Source of the DNA: Hyphomicrobium sp.
GTDB taxonomy: Bacteria > Pseudomonadota > Alphaproteobacteria > Rhizobiales > Hyphomicrobiaceae
Length of the DNA: 64,000 nucleotides
NCBI GenBank assembly: GCA_030148425.1
Contig: JASBTM010000008.1
Span: 310,001-374,000, forward strand
Direction of reading: 5' to 3'
Shown here: positions 32,419 to 43,182 of the stretch, piece after piece
Layout: the number at the start of each line of letters is the position of its first letter
How positions within the stretch are numbered: position 1 is the first letter of the stretch
Made by a program: the position numbers and the translations under genes
The notes under the pieces: model-generated
What the model was told of the DNA's origin: nothing
Database searches by the model: none
What the model saw: the letters and a program-made list of their open reading frames with translations, nothing else

Positions 32419-34104
32419 TCAGTTTCCGAAGAGAAACTCGAACAGCGATTTTGGCTTAGATCGACGTCGCTCCTGGCGTGGCGCTGAATCGCCGCTGTAC
32501 GTCTGGTCGCGATTGCTGACGGCCGCGACATTCACCGGCCGCAGCTGATATTCGTCGGTCACGCCATCGACGCTTGCGATCTGCAGGCGGTCGCCATCCC
32601 ACGTCCAGGTGGCGACGCGGCTGCCCTGACGATGCGGCTCGATAGCCATAACTTTCGCCCCGCCGATGTCGATGATCGCGGCAAGCTCGGTCTCTTCGAA
32701 CCCGTTTTTGGTTTGCACACGGCCGCCGGTAAATCGCAAAATGCCATAGCCTGCGTAGGGTGGTTTCTGAACCTCCCAAGACAACAGCTTCGGCAGCCCC
32801 TCGCCCGTCATCTCGAGTGGCACCCGGATTTTCGGATAGTCGTCACACGTCGCGACGTAATCCTTGCCATGCATAACTACATGCCAGCGGTCGATATCGA
32901 GCGACGGTTCAGGCTTGTCGTCGATATCGTCGGGCGAAGCACCGAGCCTTGTCAAAGCATCGGACGCGAATTGCCAGCTTGGACGAAGCTGCAAAGCATG
33001 GCGAAGATCCGTGATCGCGGTGTCGGCTTGACCGTTGGCTTCCTCGATCTCGCCGCGCGCCCACAGGGCCTCAGGGGAACTCGCATCGAGCCTGATCGCC
33101 GTTTCTACGTCCTTGAAGCCGATATCCTGCTGGCCGTTCTGCTTGTAGACGTAGGCCCGGAACGCAAACGCGACCGGCGAACGCGGATCAAGCGCGATGG
33201 CGCGGTTGAGATCGGAATAAGCATCGTCGAAAGCCTCTGCGATTCCGTTGGCGAGGCCCCGGCCCTCATAAGCCGGACTCAACTTCGGATCGAGTTCGAT
33301 CGCTTTAGAAAAATCCTTGATCGCCGATGCGGTGTTTCCGGCAAGCAGATACGCATAACCGCGAACGACATAGAGCTCGCTGTTGTTGGCATCGAACGCA
33401 ACCGCTCGGGAAAGATCCTCGATGGCATCGTCGCGCTGCCCAATCGCCATACGCGCCTCTGCCCGGTTGCGATACGCGGATGCGAACCTGGCGTCCGCGC
33501 TGACGGCTCTGGAAAAATCGCGAACCGCTGCATGCGGCTTGCCGACGGAGAGATAGGCGAGACCCCGCCCCGAAAGCGGAGGCGCGCTCGCAGGCATCAG
33601 TTCGATGGCCTTGGTGAAATCAGCAATCGCCTGATCGGATTTGCCGAGCTTCATCTTTGCATTGCCGCGATTGGAATACGCGGCCGCGTATCCCGGCGCG
33701 AGCGCCAGCGCGCGATCGAAGTCCTTGGTCGCCTCGTCGGACTTCCCCAGCGCCAGGAGAAGGTTGCCGCGGTTGTTGTACGCGACCGGATACTCCGGAA
33801 AGAGTTCGACGGCGCGATTGTAATCTTCGAGTGCCGCCTTCGTTTCGCCGAGCCTCACATTCGCAACGGCCCGATCGTTCAAAATGGCGGCGCGCCTGTC
33901 GTTCGGAAGTCCGGTATCCTTCAAGGCCAAAGTGTACGTCGCGACGGCCTTCCCGACGTCTCCACGAATAAGTTGTGCTGCACCTTCCTCGACTGGAGAG
34001 GGAGCCGCGACCGGATCGGCCGCGCGCACCGGCATCGCCACGCAGATCGTAGCGGCTGCGAGCCAAATCGGCGCAAGCCGGAAGCTTTTCGAGTACGGGG
34101 CCAA
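32419..34104 (-). CDS. Secreted TPR-repeat protein
   Basis: Signal peptide; about 8-9 tandem TPR-like repeats such as AVAYNNRGNLLLALGKSDEATKDFDRALALAPGYAAAYSNRGNAKMKLGKSDQAIADFTKAIEL. Confidence 0.92.
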   Translation of the reverse strand: MAPYSKSFRLAPIWLAAATICVAMPVRAADPVAAPSPVEEGAAQLIRGDVGKAVATYTLALKDTGLPNDRRAAILNDRAVANVRLGETKAALEDYNRAVELFPEYPVAYNNRGNLLLALGKSDEATKDFDRALALAPGYAAAYSNRGNAKMKLGKSDQAIADFTKAIELMPASAPPLSGRGLAYLSVGKPHAAVRDFSRAVSADARFASAYRNRAEARMAIGQRDDAIEDLSRAVAFDANNSELYVVRGYAYLLAGNTASAIKDFSKAIELDPKLSPAYEGRGLANGIAEAFDDAYSDLNRAIALDPRSPVAFAFRAYVYKQNGQQDIGFKDVETAIRLDASSPEALWARGEIEEANGQADTAITDLRHALQLRPSWQFASDALTRLGASPDDIDDKPEPSLDIDRWHVVMHGKDYVATCDDYPKIRVPLEMTGEGLPKLLSWEVQKPPYAGYGILRFTGGRVQTKNGFEETELAAIIDIGGAKVMAIEPHRQGSRVATWTWDGDRLQIASVDGVTDEYQLRPVNVAAVSNRDQTYSGDSAPRQERRRSKPKSLFEFLFGN

Positions 34105-34270
34105 TATCTATATCCGCTTGCCAGAATCGCGTTTCATCGTTGTCCGGATACTAACGTGCCATTGTGGCCCGGCGACGGGCAATCGACAATTCCGGCCGCG
34201 GCCGACCACCCTGTTGACGCATAGGTAAAGCCGTCATACGCCTGGACGACTTCGCTTCGGGTTTTGCTAC

Positions 34271-34846
34271 ATGAACCTTTGGTTCAGACTGATTTGGGTG
34301 CTGATGACGGCGCGCCGGCGTAGCGAACTCTCGCTGCCGAACGACGCGTCCGTCCTCTCTTTCCGGGTGTGGCCGCACGATCTCGATATTTCTGTTCATT
34401 TGAACAATGGCCGCTACCTGACACTGATGGACCTCGGCCGTCTCGACCTCATGGTGCGCTCGCATCTCTGGCGGCACGTGCTGCGCCATCGCTGGACACC
34501 GATCGCCAGCGCCATCACCGTCCGTTTTCAGCGCGAGTTGCGCCCTTTTCAGAAATTCCGGCTCGATACCCGGCTGCTGTGCTGGGACACGACGCTGGTG
34601 GTGATGGAGCAAACGTTCGTCATCGACGGCGGCCCCCGCGATGGACAAGCCGCGGCCCGAGCACTGTTCAAAGGCGGGCTCTACGACCGCAAGGAAAAGA
34701 AATTCGTCGAAATCTCGCGGCTGATGAGCCTTCTCGGCGTCTCGGAAATCAGCCCGCCCGCAACGCCGGAAGTCCAGGCGTTCCTGGAAGCCGACGACCA
34801 GCTCAAGCAAGCCGGTCGATCCGCGTCCCAGGTTAGCGTTTCCTGA
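34271..34846 (+). CDS. Acyl-CoA thioesterase-like hot-dog protein (THEM6/4HBT type)
   Basis: SVLSFRVWPHDLDISVHLNNGRYLTLMDLGRLDLMVRSHLWRHVLRHRWTPIASAITVRFQREL. Confidence 0.9.
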   Translation: MNLWFRLIWVLMTARRRSELSLPNDASVLSFRVWPHDLDISVHLNNGRYLTLMDLGRLDLMVRSHLWRHVLRHRWTPIASAITVRFQRELRPFQKFRLDTRLLCWDTTLVVMEQTFVIDGGPRDGQAAARALFKGGLYDRKEKKFVEISRLMSLLGVSEISPPATPEVQAFLEADDQLKQAGRSASQVSVS

Positions 34847-34853
34847 AGAAGCC

Positions 34854-36401
34854 TCAGGACTTCGCCTGATGAAGGCGCTGAAGGACCTGCGGTAGTAGGT
34901 CGGGAAGATCTTCCGCAATCAAGCCGATGCCGAACGTACCCGCCGCCGCGCCATGCAGCCAGACCGCTGCTGCTGCCGCTTCGAAGGGCGGCATGTGCTG
35001 GGCAAGCAGCCCCGTGACGAAGCCGCTCAGCACGTCACCCGAGCCAGCCGTTGCGAGCCATGGCGGTGCATTCGAATTGATGATGGCACGACTATCCGGC
35101 GCCGCGACGACGGTATCCGCGCCCTTCAGAATGACGACAGCGCCGGAAATCTTTGCGGCCTCGCGCGCCCGGTCAACTTTCGAGCCGGGAAGCACGCCGA
35201 ACAGACGTTTGAACTCGCCTTCGTGGGGCGTCATGACAACAGGCAGCTGGCGTCTCTTGATAGCCTCGAACAGTGTCTCGGGCCGAATCGGCCGATCTCC
35301 ATTGCGGGCCAGAAATCCCATGCTGGCGTCACCGCGCACCTTGTCGTCCGCCTCCGCAAACGATGTCAGCGCATCGGCATCGAGCGTCACGGATGCCGAC
35401 GATTTCAGGATCGCCAGCACATCATCGGCCGTTTCCTTTCCGACCGACGCGCCCGGACCGATCAGCACGGAATTCCGCCGCTTGTCGGCAAGAAATCCCG
35501 ATAACGCCGCCGCGCCCGCTACGGAGCGAACCATGATCGATGTGATATGCGTCGCGATGATCGCCGTCGCGGTCGCGTTTCCAACGAGCGTCACCAGTCC
35601 GGCGCCGATCCGCAAAGCACCGCGCGCTCCGAGCCGAGCCGCCCCGGTCTGCAGAGCCGGACCCGACACAACGACCGCATGACCGCGATCATACTTGTGC
35701 CCGCCGTCCTGCGGCCAGTTGAAATGATCCATCCAGAGCGCTGGATCGTTCTCATGGATAGTCGGCTTCAGAGTTTCGAGCACGCGCTCCGGAATTCCGA
35801 TGTCGGCAACCACGGTCTCGCCGCAGAGTTCGCGGCCAGGCATCAGAAGATGGCCGGGCTTCTTGCGAAAGAAGGTGACGGTCCGGCGCGCCTTGATCGC
35901 AACGCCGCGCACTTCGCCGGTCGTACCATCAAGACCGCTCGGAACGTCAACTGCCAAGACCGGCAATCCGCTCTCGTTCACGGCCTCGACAAGTTCTGCC
36001 GCCGCGCCCTCGAGCGGACGAGAGAGCCCTGCTCCGAACAAGGCATCGATGACGAGATGCATGCTCTGCAGCGCATCCGGCGAGGCAGGACGGATAGGCA
36101 GCGGCCACTTCCGCGCCATTTCCGCGGCATCACCCTTCAGAGCGGCTTTGTCGCCAAGCAGGAAAAGCCTGACGTCGAAACCTCGGTCTCGCAGATGCCG
36201 AGCCGCGACGAAGCCGTCGCCGCCGTTATTCCCCGGCCCGCAGAGCACCACAATCCGCGTGTCCGTCGCCCGCGTCAGACCGTGGACCGCCTCGGCGACA
36301 GCCTTTCCTGCCCGCTCCATGAGATCGAGGCTCGGAACGCCCGCCTGCGCCGCCAAGCGATCCGCCTCGCCCGCCTCGGACGTCGTCAGAAGTTCATTCA
36401 T
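34854..36401 (-). CDS. nnrD: Bifunctional NAD(P)H-hydrate epimerase / ADP-dependent NAD(P)H-hydrate dehydratase
   Basis: VVLCGPGNNGGDGFVAARHLRDRGFDVRLFLL (YjeF_N); VVMTPHEGEFKRLFG; WLATAGSGDVLSGFVTGLLAQ (YjeF_C). Confidence 0.96.
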   Translation of the reverse strand: MNELLTTSEAGEADRLAAQAGVPSLDLMERAGKAVAEAVHGLTRATDTRIVVLCGPGNNGGDGFVAARHLRDRGFDVRLFLLGDKAALKGDAAEMARKWPLPIRPASPDALQSMHLVIDALFGAGLSRPLEGAAAELVEAVNESGLPVLAVDVPSGLDGTTGEVRGVAIKARRTVTFFRKKPGHLLMPGRELCGETVVADIGIPERVLETLKPTIHENDPALWMDHFNWPQDGGHKYDRGHAVVVSGPALQTGAARLGARGALRIGAGLVTLVGNATATAIIATHITSIMVRSVAGAAALSGFLADKRRNSVLIGPGASVGKETADDVLAILKSSASVTLDADALTSFAEADDKVRGDASMGFLARNGDRPIRPETLFEAIKRRQLPVVMTPHEGEFKRLFGVLPGSKVDRAREAAKISGAVVILKGADTVVAAPDSRAIINSNAPPWLATAGSGDVLSGFVTGLLAQHMPPFEAAAAAVWLHGAAAGTFGIGLIAEDLPDLLPQVLQRLHQAKS

Positions 36402-36619
36402 GTGGGATTTCCTGGAATTTCCGCATCTTGCCGATTTCCGCCCGTCTGCCTGTTAATTCAGCGCCGAAGCGGCATTCTCCGAATTTGGCGCTCAGGCCGC
36501 ATAAAAATTGCGCAACGCGCACCAATTTAAGGCTTATTAAGTGGCCCGTGGCGAGCTATGAACCCTCAACGACACGCTAAACCAATGACATATGGGACGT
36601 TTCTCGCAAACGTCGCAGG

Positions 36620-36635
36620 TGGCACGGCCTCTGCT
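36620..36635 (+). promoter_or_regulatory. Candidate sigma-54 (-24/-12) promoter of glnB
   Basis: TGGCACGGCCTCTGCT fits TGGCAC-N5-TTGC(A/T) with one mismatch, about 67 nt upstream of glnB ATG. Confidence 0.55.
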
Positions 36636-36692
36636 AGCCTTGAGGCCACTGGGCAGGCGTGGGTTAAAAACGACATGCTGTCCAAGCTTTAA

Positions 36693-37040
<348 letters not shown>

Positions 37041-37140
37041 TAAAAAGCGCACTAAACACGATCACGCTTGAACCGGCCTTGTGGGCCAAACGACTCGGCA
37101 CGCGTGAGTTGTATCGGAATGCCTAGGCAGGGGAGTGTCT

Positions 37141-38550
37141 ATGAAAAATGCAAATGACGTCCTGAAGTTCATCAAGGACAAAGAAGCGAAGTTCGTGGAT
37201 TTCCGTTTCACGGACACCAAAGGCAAGATGCAGCACGTCACGGCAGACGTCAGCTGCGTCGATGAAAGCATATTCACTGAAGGCTACGCCTTCGACGGGT
37301 CTTCGATCGCCGGCTGGAAATCGATCGAAGCCTCCGACATGACGTTGATGCCGGATCCCTCCACGGCACACATCGATCCGTTCTTCGCGCAGACGACGGT
37401 CGCCATCTTCTGTGACGTCCTCGAACCTTCGACCGGCCAACCCTATGAGCGCGATCCGCGTTCGGTCGCCAAGAAGGCCGAGGCCTACATGATGTCGCTC
37501 GGCATCGGCGACAAAGTCTACTTCGGACCCGAGGCAGAATTCTTCATCTTCGACGACGTCCGCTTTGAAACCGACATGTATGCGGTCGGCTATCAGGTCG
37601 ACTCGAGCGAGCTGCCGTCTAATTCTGGCGCTATCGTCGAGTCCGGCAATCTCGCCCACCGTCCGCGCGTCAAGGGCGGCTACTTCCCTGTTCCGCCGAT
37701 CGACAGCGCCCAGGACATTCGCTCCGAGATGCTTTCGGTTCTCTCGGAAATGGGCGTTGCCGTCGAAAAGCATCACCACGAAGTCGCCGCTGCTCAGCAC
37801 GAGCTCGGCGTCAAGTTCGGCCCGATGATCACCATGGCCGATCACATGCAGATCTATAAGTATGTCGTGCACAACGTCGCTCAGGCCTACGGCAAGACGG
37901 CAACGTTCATGCCGAAGCCGATCTACGGCGACAACGGCTCGGGCATGCACGTCCACCAGTCGATCTGGAAGGGCGGCCAGCCGATGTTTGCCGGCGACAA
38001 GTACGCCGACCTCTCGCAGATGTGCCTCCACTACATCGGCGGTATTCTGAAGCACGCGAAGGCCATCAACGCCTTTACCAATCCGCTGACGAACTCGTAC
38101 AAGCGTCTTGTGCCGGGCTTCGAAGCGCCCGTGCTCCTGGCGTACTCGGCGCGCAACCGTTCGGCCTCGTGCCGTATCCCGCACGTCTCGAGCCCCAAGG
38201 CAAAGCGCATCGAGATCCGCTTCCCGGATCCGGGCGCGAACCCTTACTTGGCCTTCACGGCAATGCTGATGGCCGGTCTCGACGGCATTCAGAACAAGAT
38301 CGATCCCGGCCCGGCCATGGACAAGAACCTGTACGACTTGCCGCCGGCAGAGCTTTCCAAGATCCCGACAGTCGCGGGCTCTCTTCGCGAAGCTCTCGAC
38401 AGCCTCGACAAGGATCGCGAGTTCCTGAAGGCGGGCGGCGTCATGAACGACGACATGATCGACGCCTACATCGCGCTGCGCATGGAAGAGAACATGCGTT
38501 ACGAGATGACGCCGCATCCGGTCGAGTTCGACATGTACTATTCGGTCTGA
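37141..38550 (+). CDS. glnA: Type I glutamine synthetase
   Basis: [19 protein letters not shown]-type motif; [39 protein letters not shown]-terminal [14 protein letters not shown] at 37141. Confidence 0.98.
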   Translation: MKNANDVLKFIKDKEAKFVDFRFTDTKGKMQHVTADVSCVDESIFTEGYAFDGSSIAGWKSIEASDMTLMPDPSTAHIDPFFAQTTVAIFCDVLEPSTGQPYERDPRSVAKKAEAYMMSLGIGDKVYFGPEAEFFIFDDVRFETDMYAVGYQVDSSELPSNSGAIVESGNLAHRPRVKGGYFPVPPIDSAQDIRSEMLSVLSEMGVAVEKHHHEVAAAQHELGVKFGPMITMADHMQIYKYVVHNVAQAYGKTATFMPKPIYGDNGSGMHVHQSIWKGGQPMFAGDKYADLSQMCLHYIGGILKHAKAINAFTNPLTNSYKRLVPGFEAPVLLAYSARNRSASCRIPHVSSPKAKRIEIRFPDPGANPYLAFTAMLMAGLDGIQNKIDPGPAMDKNLYDLPPAELSKIPTVAGSLREALDSLDKDREFLKAGGVMNDDMIDAYIALRMEENMRYEMTPHPVEFDMYYSV

Positions 38551-38576
38551 GGACCGAACGATTTACTGGCGTTTTG

Positions 38577-38608
38577 GAGGCGGTCCATCGGACCGCCTCT
38601 TTTCTTTT
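38577..38608 (+). terminator. Rho-independent terminator of glnA
   Basis: GAGGCGGTCC-atc-GGACCGCCTC followed by TTTTCTTTT. Confidence 0.92.
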
Positions 38609-38613
38609 ACGCC

Positions 38614-38991
38614 TCAGTAAAAGATCAGCACGCCCGCGCAGACGGCAATGAGCGAATAGTAGAAAAACTTCTGCTCGCGGACCAGAAACCAAGTCACGAT
38701 GCTGCGCGGAATGTCCGACCAGTTGCAGCGCCCGATGGCTCCGAGCATCAAGCCCAAAGCCAGCCCCACGGTCAGCGATTCAAACTGCAGGCGTTGCGCC
38801 AGCGCGCTGACACTGTCGGGGACATGCCCCGAGATCCACGGCATGAGCGCTATAAAGGCCGCCGACGTCATGACGCCGAACGCCAATACGGAAAAGAACG
38901 ATAGGACGGATCGCACGAACATGGGCAATTTCGCAAAGGCTGGCGAGGCTGCAAGCTTGCGCGAGGCTAACAAAAGGGCGCAAACAAACAA
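38614..38991 (-). CDS. Hypothetical membrane protein
   Basis: Three to four hydrophobic segments; start uncertain (internal MFVRSVLSFF likely). Confidence 0.5.
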   Translation of the reverse strand: MFVCALLLASRKLAASPAFAKLPMFVRSVLSFFSVLAFGVMTSAAFIALMPWISGHVPDSVSALAQRLQFESLTVGLALGLMLGAIGRCNWSDIPRSIVTWFLVREQKFFYYSLIAVCAGVLIFY

Positions 38992-39018
38992 TTAACTACG
39001 TTAGCCTTGCTCACGCCC

Positions 39019-40200
39019 CTAGGAGGGTTGGCGGCCTCGATCCTTGAATTCCAGTGCGATCAGCAGAGCCCCCGCCACCGCCATGACTGCAATCACGATC
39101 GTAACGAACCCCCGTATCGGATTATCCGTCATCGCGATGCCGGCAAAGATTGGCCCGACGAGAGAGCCGCACTGATACATGATGATGTATGCGGCGTTCA
39201 CGGCGGCCAGATCCCCTTCTCCGTCGCGATCTCCAATGGTCGCAAGCCCGAGAGCGTAGAAGCCGAGAATGACTCCGCCGATGAGAAATGCGGTCACGAC
39301 CGCTGCAAATGTGTTCTGCAAGGCGGACGGTAGCGCCAACGCTAGCAAAATGAAGATCACGATCGACGAGATCGTCAGCACGAAACGAGACATCTTGTCG
39401 GAAAGCCAGCCGAGCGGAAACTGAAGCGCGACGCCGCCAACGGTCGTGATTGTTACGAGTGCAAGCGCCGCATCCAGCGTCCAGCCCGCAGCCAAAGCGA
39501 CGTTCGGAATGAGCGACAGGATCGTGATTTCGGAAAAACCGCCGATGAATCCCGAAACCATCACGCCGGGAGATGACCGGATCGCGGTGATAATATTATG
39601 CGCGCCATCATGGATAAAAACAGGCGCAAGCTTACGGCCGAAAACGATCGGCAACCCCGATATGATCGTCAGAACGGCACCCGCGATGAAGGGGCCAGGG
39701 CCAACAAGGCCAAGCACCTGCAGAAAGACCGGACCGATCGCATAACCTGAAAAGAAGCCGATTGCGTAGACTGCGATCACCCGCCCGCGAGTCTCTTCCC
39801 GGGAGACGGAATTGATCCAGGTTTCGCCCGCGAGCCACGGCACGGCAAAGCCCGCGCTCATCACGAGCCGGATAGCGATCCACGCCCACGGCGATTGAAA
39901 GAGGCCGAGAGCCAGGAAACCCAGTGCGCCGATAACACACCCACTCACGATGGCGTTCACCGGCCCCATCCGCGTAATGATGCGGGGAGCTATCGGAAGG
40001 ATCAGCAAAATGGCGAGACCGGGCGCTGCCCCCGCCAGCCCGATCATCCAACTCGGCTGTCCCCAAAGCTCGAACGTGAGCGCCGTCAGCGGAAAACCCA
40101 CGCCAAATGAAATCCCCACGCCGAATGACGTGGAGATAATCGCGGCAAGGCTTAGTATCCTTTCGCGCGAGTTCAATTCGCGTTCGACAGCGGCGGTCAT
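39019..40200 (-). CDS. MFS transporter (YcaD-like)
   Basis: 12 TM-type protein; WLAGETWINSVSREETRGRVIAVYAIGFFSGYAIGP. Confidence 0.92.
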   Translation of the reverse strand: MTAAVERELNSRERILSLAAIISTSFGVGISFGVGFPLTALTFELWGQPSWMIGLAGAAPGLAILLILPIAPRIITRMGPVNAIVSGCVIGALGFLALGLFQSPWAWIAIRLVMSAGFAVPWLAGETWINSVSREETRGRVIAVYAIGFFSGYAIGPVFLQVLGLVGPGPFIAGAVLTIISGLPIVFGRKLAPVFIHDGAHNIITAIRSSPGVMVSGFIGGFSEITILSLIPNVALAAGWTLDAALALVTITTVGGVALQFPLGWLSDKMSRFVLTISSIVIFILLALALPSALQNTFAAVVTAFLIGGVILGFYALGLATIGDRDGEGDLAAVNAAYIIMYQCGSLVGPIFAGIAMTDNPIRGFVTIVIAVMAVAGALLIALEFKDRGRQPS

Positions 40201-40216
40201 GAGGGTTCCCGTATTT

Positions 40217-40276
40217 CAACAGTGTTGGAATAGCGCTTGACTTGAAGTTAGGCAAGGGGCAAATTCAACACTGATG
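40217..40276. promoter_or_regulatory. Two candidate TetR operator half-palindromes
   Basis: CAACAGTGTTG (40217-40227) and CAACACTGATG (40266-40276) in the divergent MFS/TetR intergenic region; the second overlaps the TetR start codon. Confidence 0.55.
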
Positions 40277-40927
40277 AAAACAAGACACACACGGGGGCAG
40301 AGAGGGCTCGTTGAGGCCGATCTCGTTCAAGCGGCGCTGCTGGAAATAGAGCGTGCCGGCCTTGAGGGCTTCAGCCTCCGCTGTGCGGCGCGGGCGATAG
40401 GCTGCGACGTCGCAACCCTGAGCTATCGCTTTGGTTCGAAGGAAGGCCTGGAGCGCGCCGTCGCGGATCGTCTGCAGGCGGAAGTCCAAAGCGCCGAGCG
40501 CTCGCTTCCTTGGCAGGATCGTTTCGTCGCCCTCGCGAACACCTATCGCAGCATCGCCAAGCGCTATCCGAACGCTTTTCCCCTCTTGCTGCGGTTCTGG
40601 ACCACGGGCCCGAGCGACCTCCAGGTCGCCGAAGAATGGCATCAGATGCTGTATGATGCGGGAATGCTCGAAGACGATATTCCAGCGATGGGGTTTGCGA
40701 CCTACGCCGCGATCCTCGGTGTCTGCTCCGCGGAGATTGGCGGACTATTGGCCAAACCGACGGCGGACGAACTCGAAAATATCGAACAGCACGCGGACCT
40801 ACCGCTGACGAAGAAGCTGCTCCCTATATTCGCCCGGCTTCGCGATGAGGAGATCTTCGAAGCGGCGATCACCAACATCGTTTCCGGCATCGAAGCGCAG
40901 GTTGCGAAAAAAACAGCGCGTAACTAG
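40274..40927 (+). CDS. TetR-family transcriptional regulator
   Basis: ALLEIERAGLEGFSLRCAARAIGCDVATLSYRFGSKEGLERAVADRL helix-turn-helix. Confidence 0.92.
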   Translation: MKTRHTRGQRGLVEADLVQAALLEIERAGLEGFSLRCAARAIGCDVATLSYRFGSKEGLERAVADRLQAEVQSAERSLPWQDRFVALANTYRSIAKRYPNAFPLLLRFWTTGPSDLQVAEEWHQMLYDAGMLEDDIPAMGFATYAAILGVCSAEIGGLLAKPTADELENIEQHADLPLTKKLLPIFARLRDEEIFEAAITNIVSGIEAQVAKKTARN

Positions 40928-40943
40928 CGCTCCCGACGTGTCT

Positions 40944-42050
40944 TCACGCGCGGACGTGCACCAGAACGTCCGAAAGGGCCGCCGCGAATAGATCAAGATC
41001 CTCATCTCTTCCGCACGAAACTCGGATGAAATGATCGAGCCCCTTGGCGATCGGCTTGCGAACGAAGACGTCCCTCTCAATAAGTCCATGCAGCACGCGC
41101 GCTGCAAATGCGCCATCCGCACCGCAGTCTATGGCAACGAAGCTGGCTGCCGATGGGAGCGGCTTCAGGCCGTTCTCTAGGGCGATCGCGGAGATCCGGT
41201 TTCTTGCTGACGCAATCTGATCGACGGCTGTGGTCAGATAGTCTTGATCCAGCAGCGCCGCGAGCGCTCCGATCTGCCCGACGCGATTAATTCCATAGTG
41301 GTTGCGGACTTTGTCGAAGGCTTCAATCGTACTGCGCTCGCCGACCGCATAGCCGATCCGCGCTCCCGCAAGGCCATAAGCTTTTGAAAAGGTGCGATAG
41401 CGAATGACCTGCGTGTTGGACACGTCGATTGGCGGCGCTGTTCCGGCAGGCGCGGTGTCGCAATAGGCTTCATCGAGAACCAGCAACGTTTGCGGCGGCA
41501 GAGCCTCGATAAAGCCGTTGATGTCGTCCGCGGTCCACCACGTCCCCATCGGACTGTTGGGATTGGAAACATAAACCAGCGGTGCCGACGTTGCGGCCGC
41601 AGCCTCGATCAGCCGGGGAACATCCTCCCGAAAATCACGCATCGGAATGGCTCGAATTTTACCGCCATGCGCCTGCACATGAAAATTGAACGTCGGATAG
41701 GCTCCGTCCGTCGTTACGACTTTACTGCCCGGCGTTAGAAAGAGCGCGCACGTCAGGCCGAGCAATCCATCGATGCCTTCGCCCACCACGATGCACTCGA
41801 CCGGAATTTCGTGATAATCGGCAATCGCCTTGCGGAGCTCGTAGTTCTCCGGATCCGAATACTTCCAATTATCCGCGGCGGCATCGCGCATGGCCTGAAC
41901 CGCTTTGGGCGACGGTCCGAAGATGCTCTCATTCGCCCCCAGGCGCGCGCGAAACGGACGTCCCCGCGCACGCTCCATCGCCTCCGGCCCGACAAAGGGA
42001 ACAAGCTTTGGCAATGCCGCAATCGTCGGTGTGAATGGAGGTCGTTGCAT
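40944..42050 (-). CDS. Histidinol-phosphate aminotransferase-like class I/II aminotransferase
   Basis: RLGANESIFGPSPKAVQAM; YVSNPNSPMGTWW; LLVLDEAYCDTAP; RTFSKAYGLAGARIGYAVG. Confidence 0.94.
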   Translation of the reverse strand: MQRPPFTPTIAALPKLVPFVGPEAMERARGRPFRARLGANESIFGPSPKAVQAMRDAAADNWKYSDPENYELRKAIADYHEIPVECIVVGEGIDGLLGLTCALFLTPGSKVVTTDGAYPTFNFHVQAHGGKIRAIPMRDFREDVPRLIEAAAATSAPLVYVSNPNSPMGTWWTADDINGFIEALPPQTLLVLDEAYCDTAPAGTAPPIDVSNTQVIRYRTFSKAYGLAGARIGYAVGERSTIEAFDKVRNHYGINRVGQIGALAALLDQDYLTTAVDQIASARNRISAIALENGLKPLPSAASFVAIDCGADGAFAARVLHGLIERDVFVRKPIAKGLDHFIRVSCGRDEDLDLFAAALSDVLVHVRA

Positions 42051-42077
42051 GGATGAGATGGCCCGAATGGTGCGCGT

Positions 42078-42515
42078 TCAGATCAACCCAAGATCTGCGA
42101 GCTTCTTGCGCATCTCGGCAGGCATCAGAGCGATCTGATCTGTCTTACCCGATTTGATATCCGGTGGCGCGTCCGCTGCGTCGAGATACCGCCAGCCCTG
42201 AAATGCTCGCCTTGGCGTCGGCCTCACCGGCACCAGCGTCCTATCGAGCATCAGGGTGCAGCACGCCGAGCCGTCATCCCGCGTACCGTCTTCAAAACCG
42301 ATAAGCTTCTGACGCACGAGAATAACGCCGCGGATGACCCAATAGATCGAACCGCCATCAAGCAACTCGGCCTGCCGCTTCGGGGTCTGAAATGTGCGAT
42401 GGTAGGCGCAGTCGACGCCGTCCCGACTCTTGCGGAGGCGATGCTCAGCCTGCCAAGCGGCAAGCTCCTCGATCATCGTAACGCCTACGCAAAGCTTGAC
42501 GAGATTCAATGTCAT
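42078..42515 (-). CDS. DUF1489 family protein
   Basis: MTLNLVKLCVGVTMIEELAAWQ..YHRTFQTPKRQAELLDGGSIYWVIRGVILVRQKLIGFED..RRAFQGWRYL. Confidence 0.88.
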   Translation of the reverse strand: MTLNLVKLCVGVTMIEELAAWQAEHRLRKSRDGVDCAYHRTFQTPKRQAELLDGGSIYWVIRGVILVRQKLIGFEDGTRDDGSACCTLMLDRTLVPVRPTPRRAFQGWRYLDAADAPPDIKSGKTDQIALMPAEMRKKLADLGLI

Positions 42516-42570
42516 GGCGAACGTTTTGCATCAGCCGGTTGCATAGAGCAACCACCGTATCCACACCTGT

Positions 42571-43002
42571 TCAGGGCTTTGCAGCGCAATTTCCCGCGTA
42601 CTGGGCGAAGACGGGCTGACCGAAAAGACCGTAATGCCGCGAATGCACGGCAGGGTACTTGCCCGTCGCCGGATCGCGATCGTAGACCGTCGTAAGGTTC
42701 AAGAACCCCTCGTTGACGACCTCGAGAAAGTGGTTGGCGTTGATTGCACGGACAATCTTCAGGGCGTTGGCGGGTTTGCCGTTGAGGATGAGGGACGCGG
42801 ACTGCTTTTCAAGATCGACGTCCGCGATTTCAAAGGCGAGATCCGCAGGCGGACCCGCGGAAAACTTCCCTGCATCGTATGTCCAGGAATAGCCCTGATT
42901 GAAATCGCACACGAAGTGCGTCGGAAAATCGTCCTGGGCTAAGGCTGGCACACTGCAGATCACCAGAGCGGCAAACGCGTATCCGAGGCGAAATATCGGC
43001 AT
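42571..43002 (-). CDS. Secreted hypothetical protein
   Basis: MPIFRLGYAFAALVICSVPALAQ signal; DDFPTHFVCDFNQGYSWTYDAGKF. Confidence 0.7.
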   Translation of the reverse strand: MPIFRLGYAFAALVICSVPALAQDDFPTHFVCDFNQGYSWTYDAGKFSAGPPADLAFEIADVDLEKQSASLILNGKPANALKIVRAINANHFLEVVNEGFLNLTTVYDRDPATGKYPAVHSRHYGLFGQPVFAQYAGNCAAKP

Positions 43003-43182
43003 TTTCTTACCTGTCACACGGAAATGCAGAAGGTTGGCGTTGGCGGTCGGCCGCTGAAGCAATACGACGAAGTCCATCCACGTCAATGCCCAGCGCATCC
43101 TCGGCTGTACTCAGAGTTTGCCATGAGGCTGCCCCGTAAATGTCATGGGATACCGGATCGACACTCTTTCCCGCGAGCCGAT

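Noticed and set aside
32632-34224. 530-aa plus-strand ORF
   Set aside because: Antisense shadow of the TPR gene; Arg-rich and without domains
35547-36530. 327-aa plus-strand ORF
   Set aside because: Antisense shadow of nnrD/nnrE
37041-37140. Sigma-54 promoter directly before glnA
   Set aside because: cGGCACGCGTGAGTTGT has the wrong spacing between the GG and GC elements
37123-38517. 464-aa minus-strand ORF opposite glnA
   Set aside because: Antisense shadow of glnA; composition artefact
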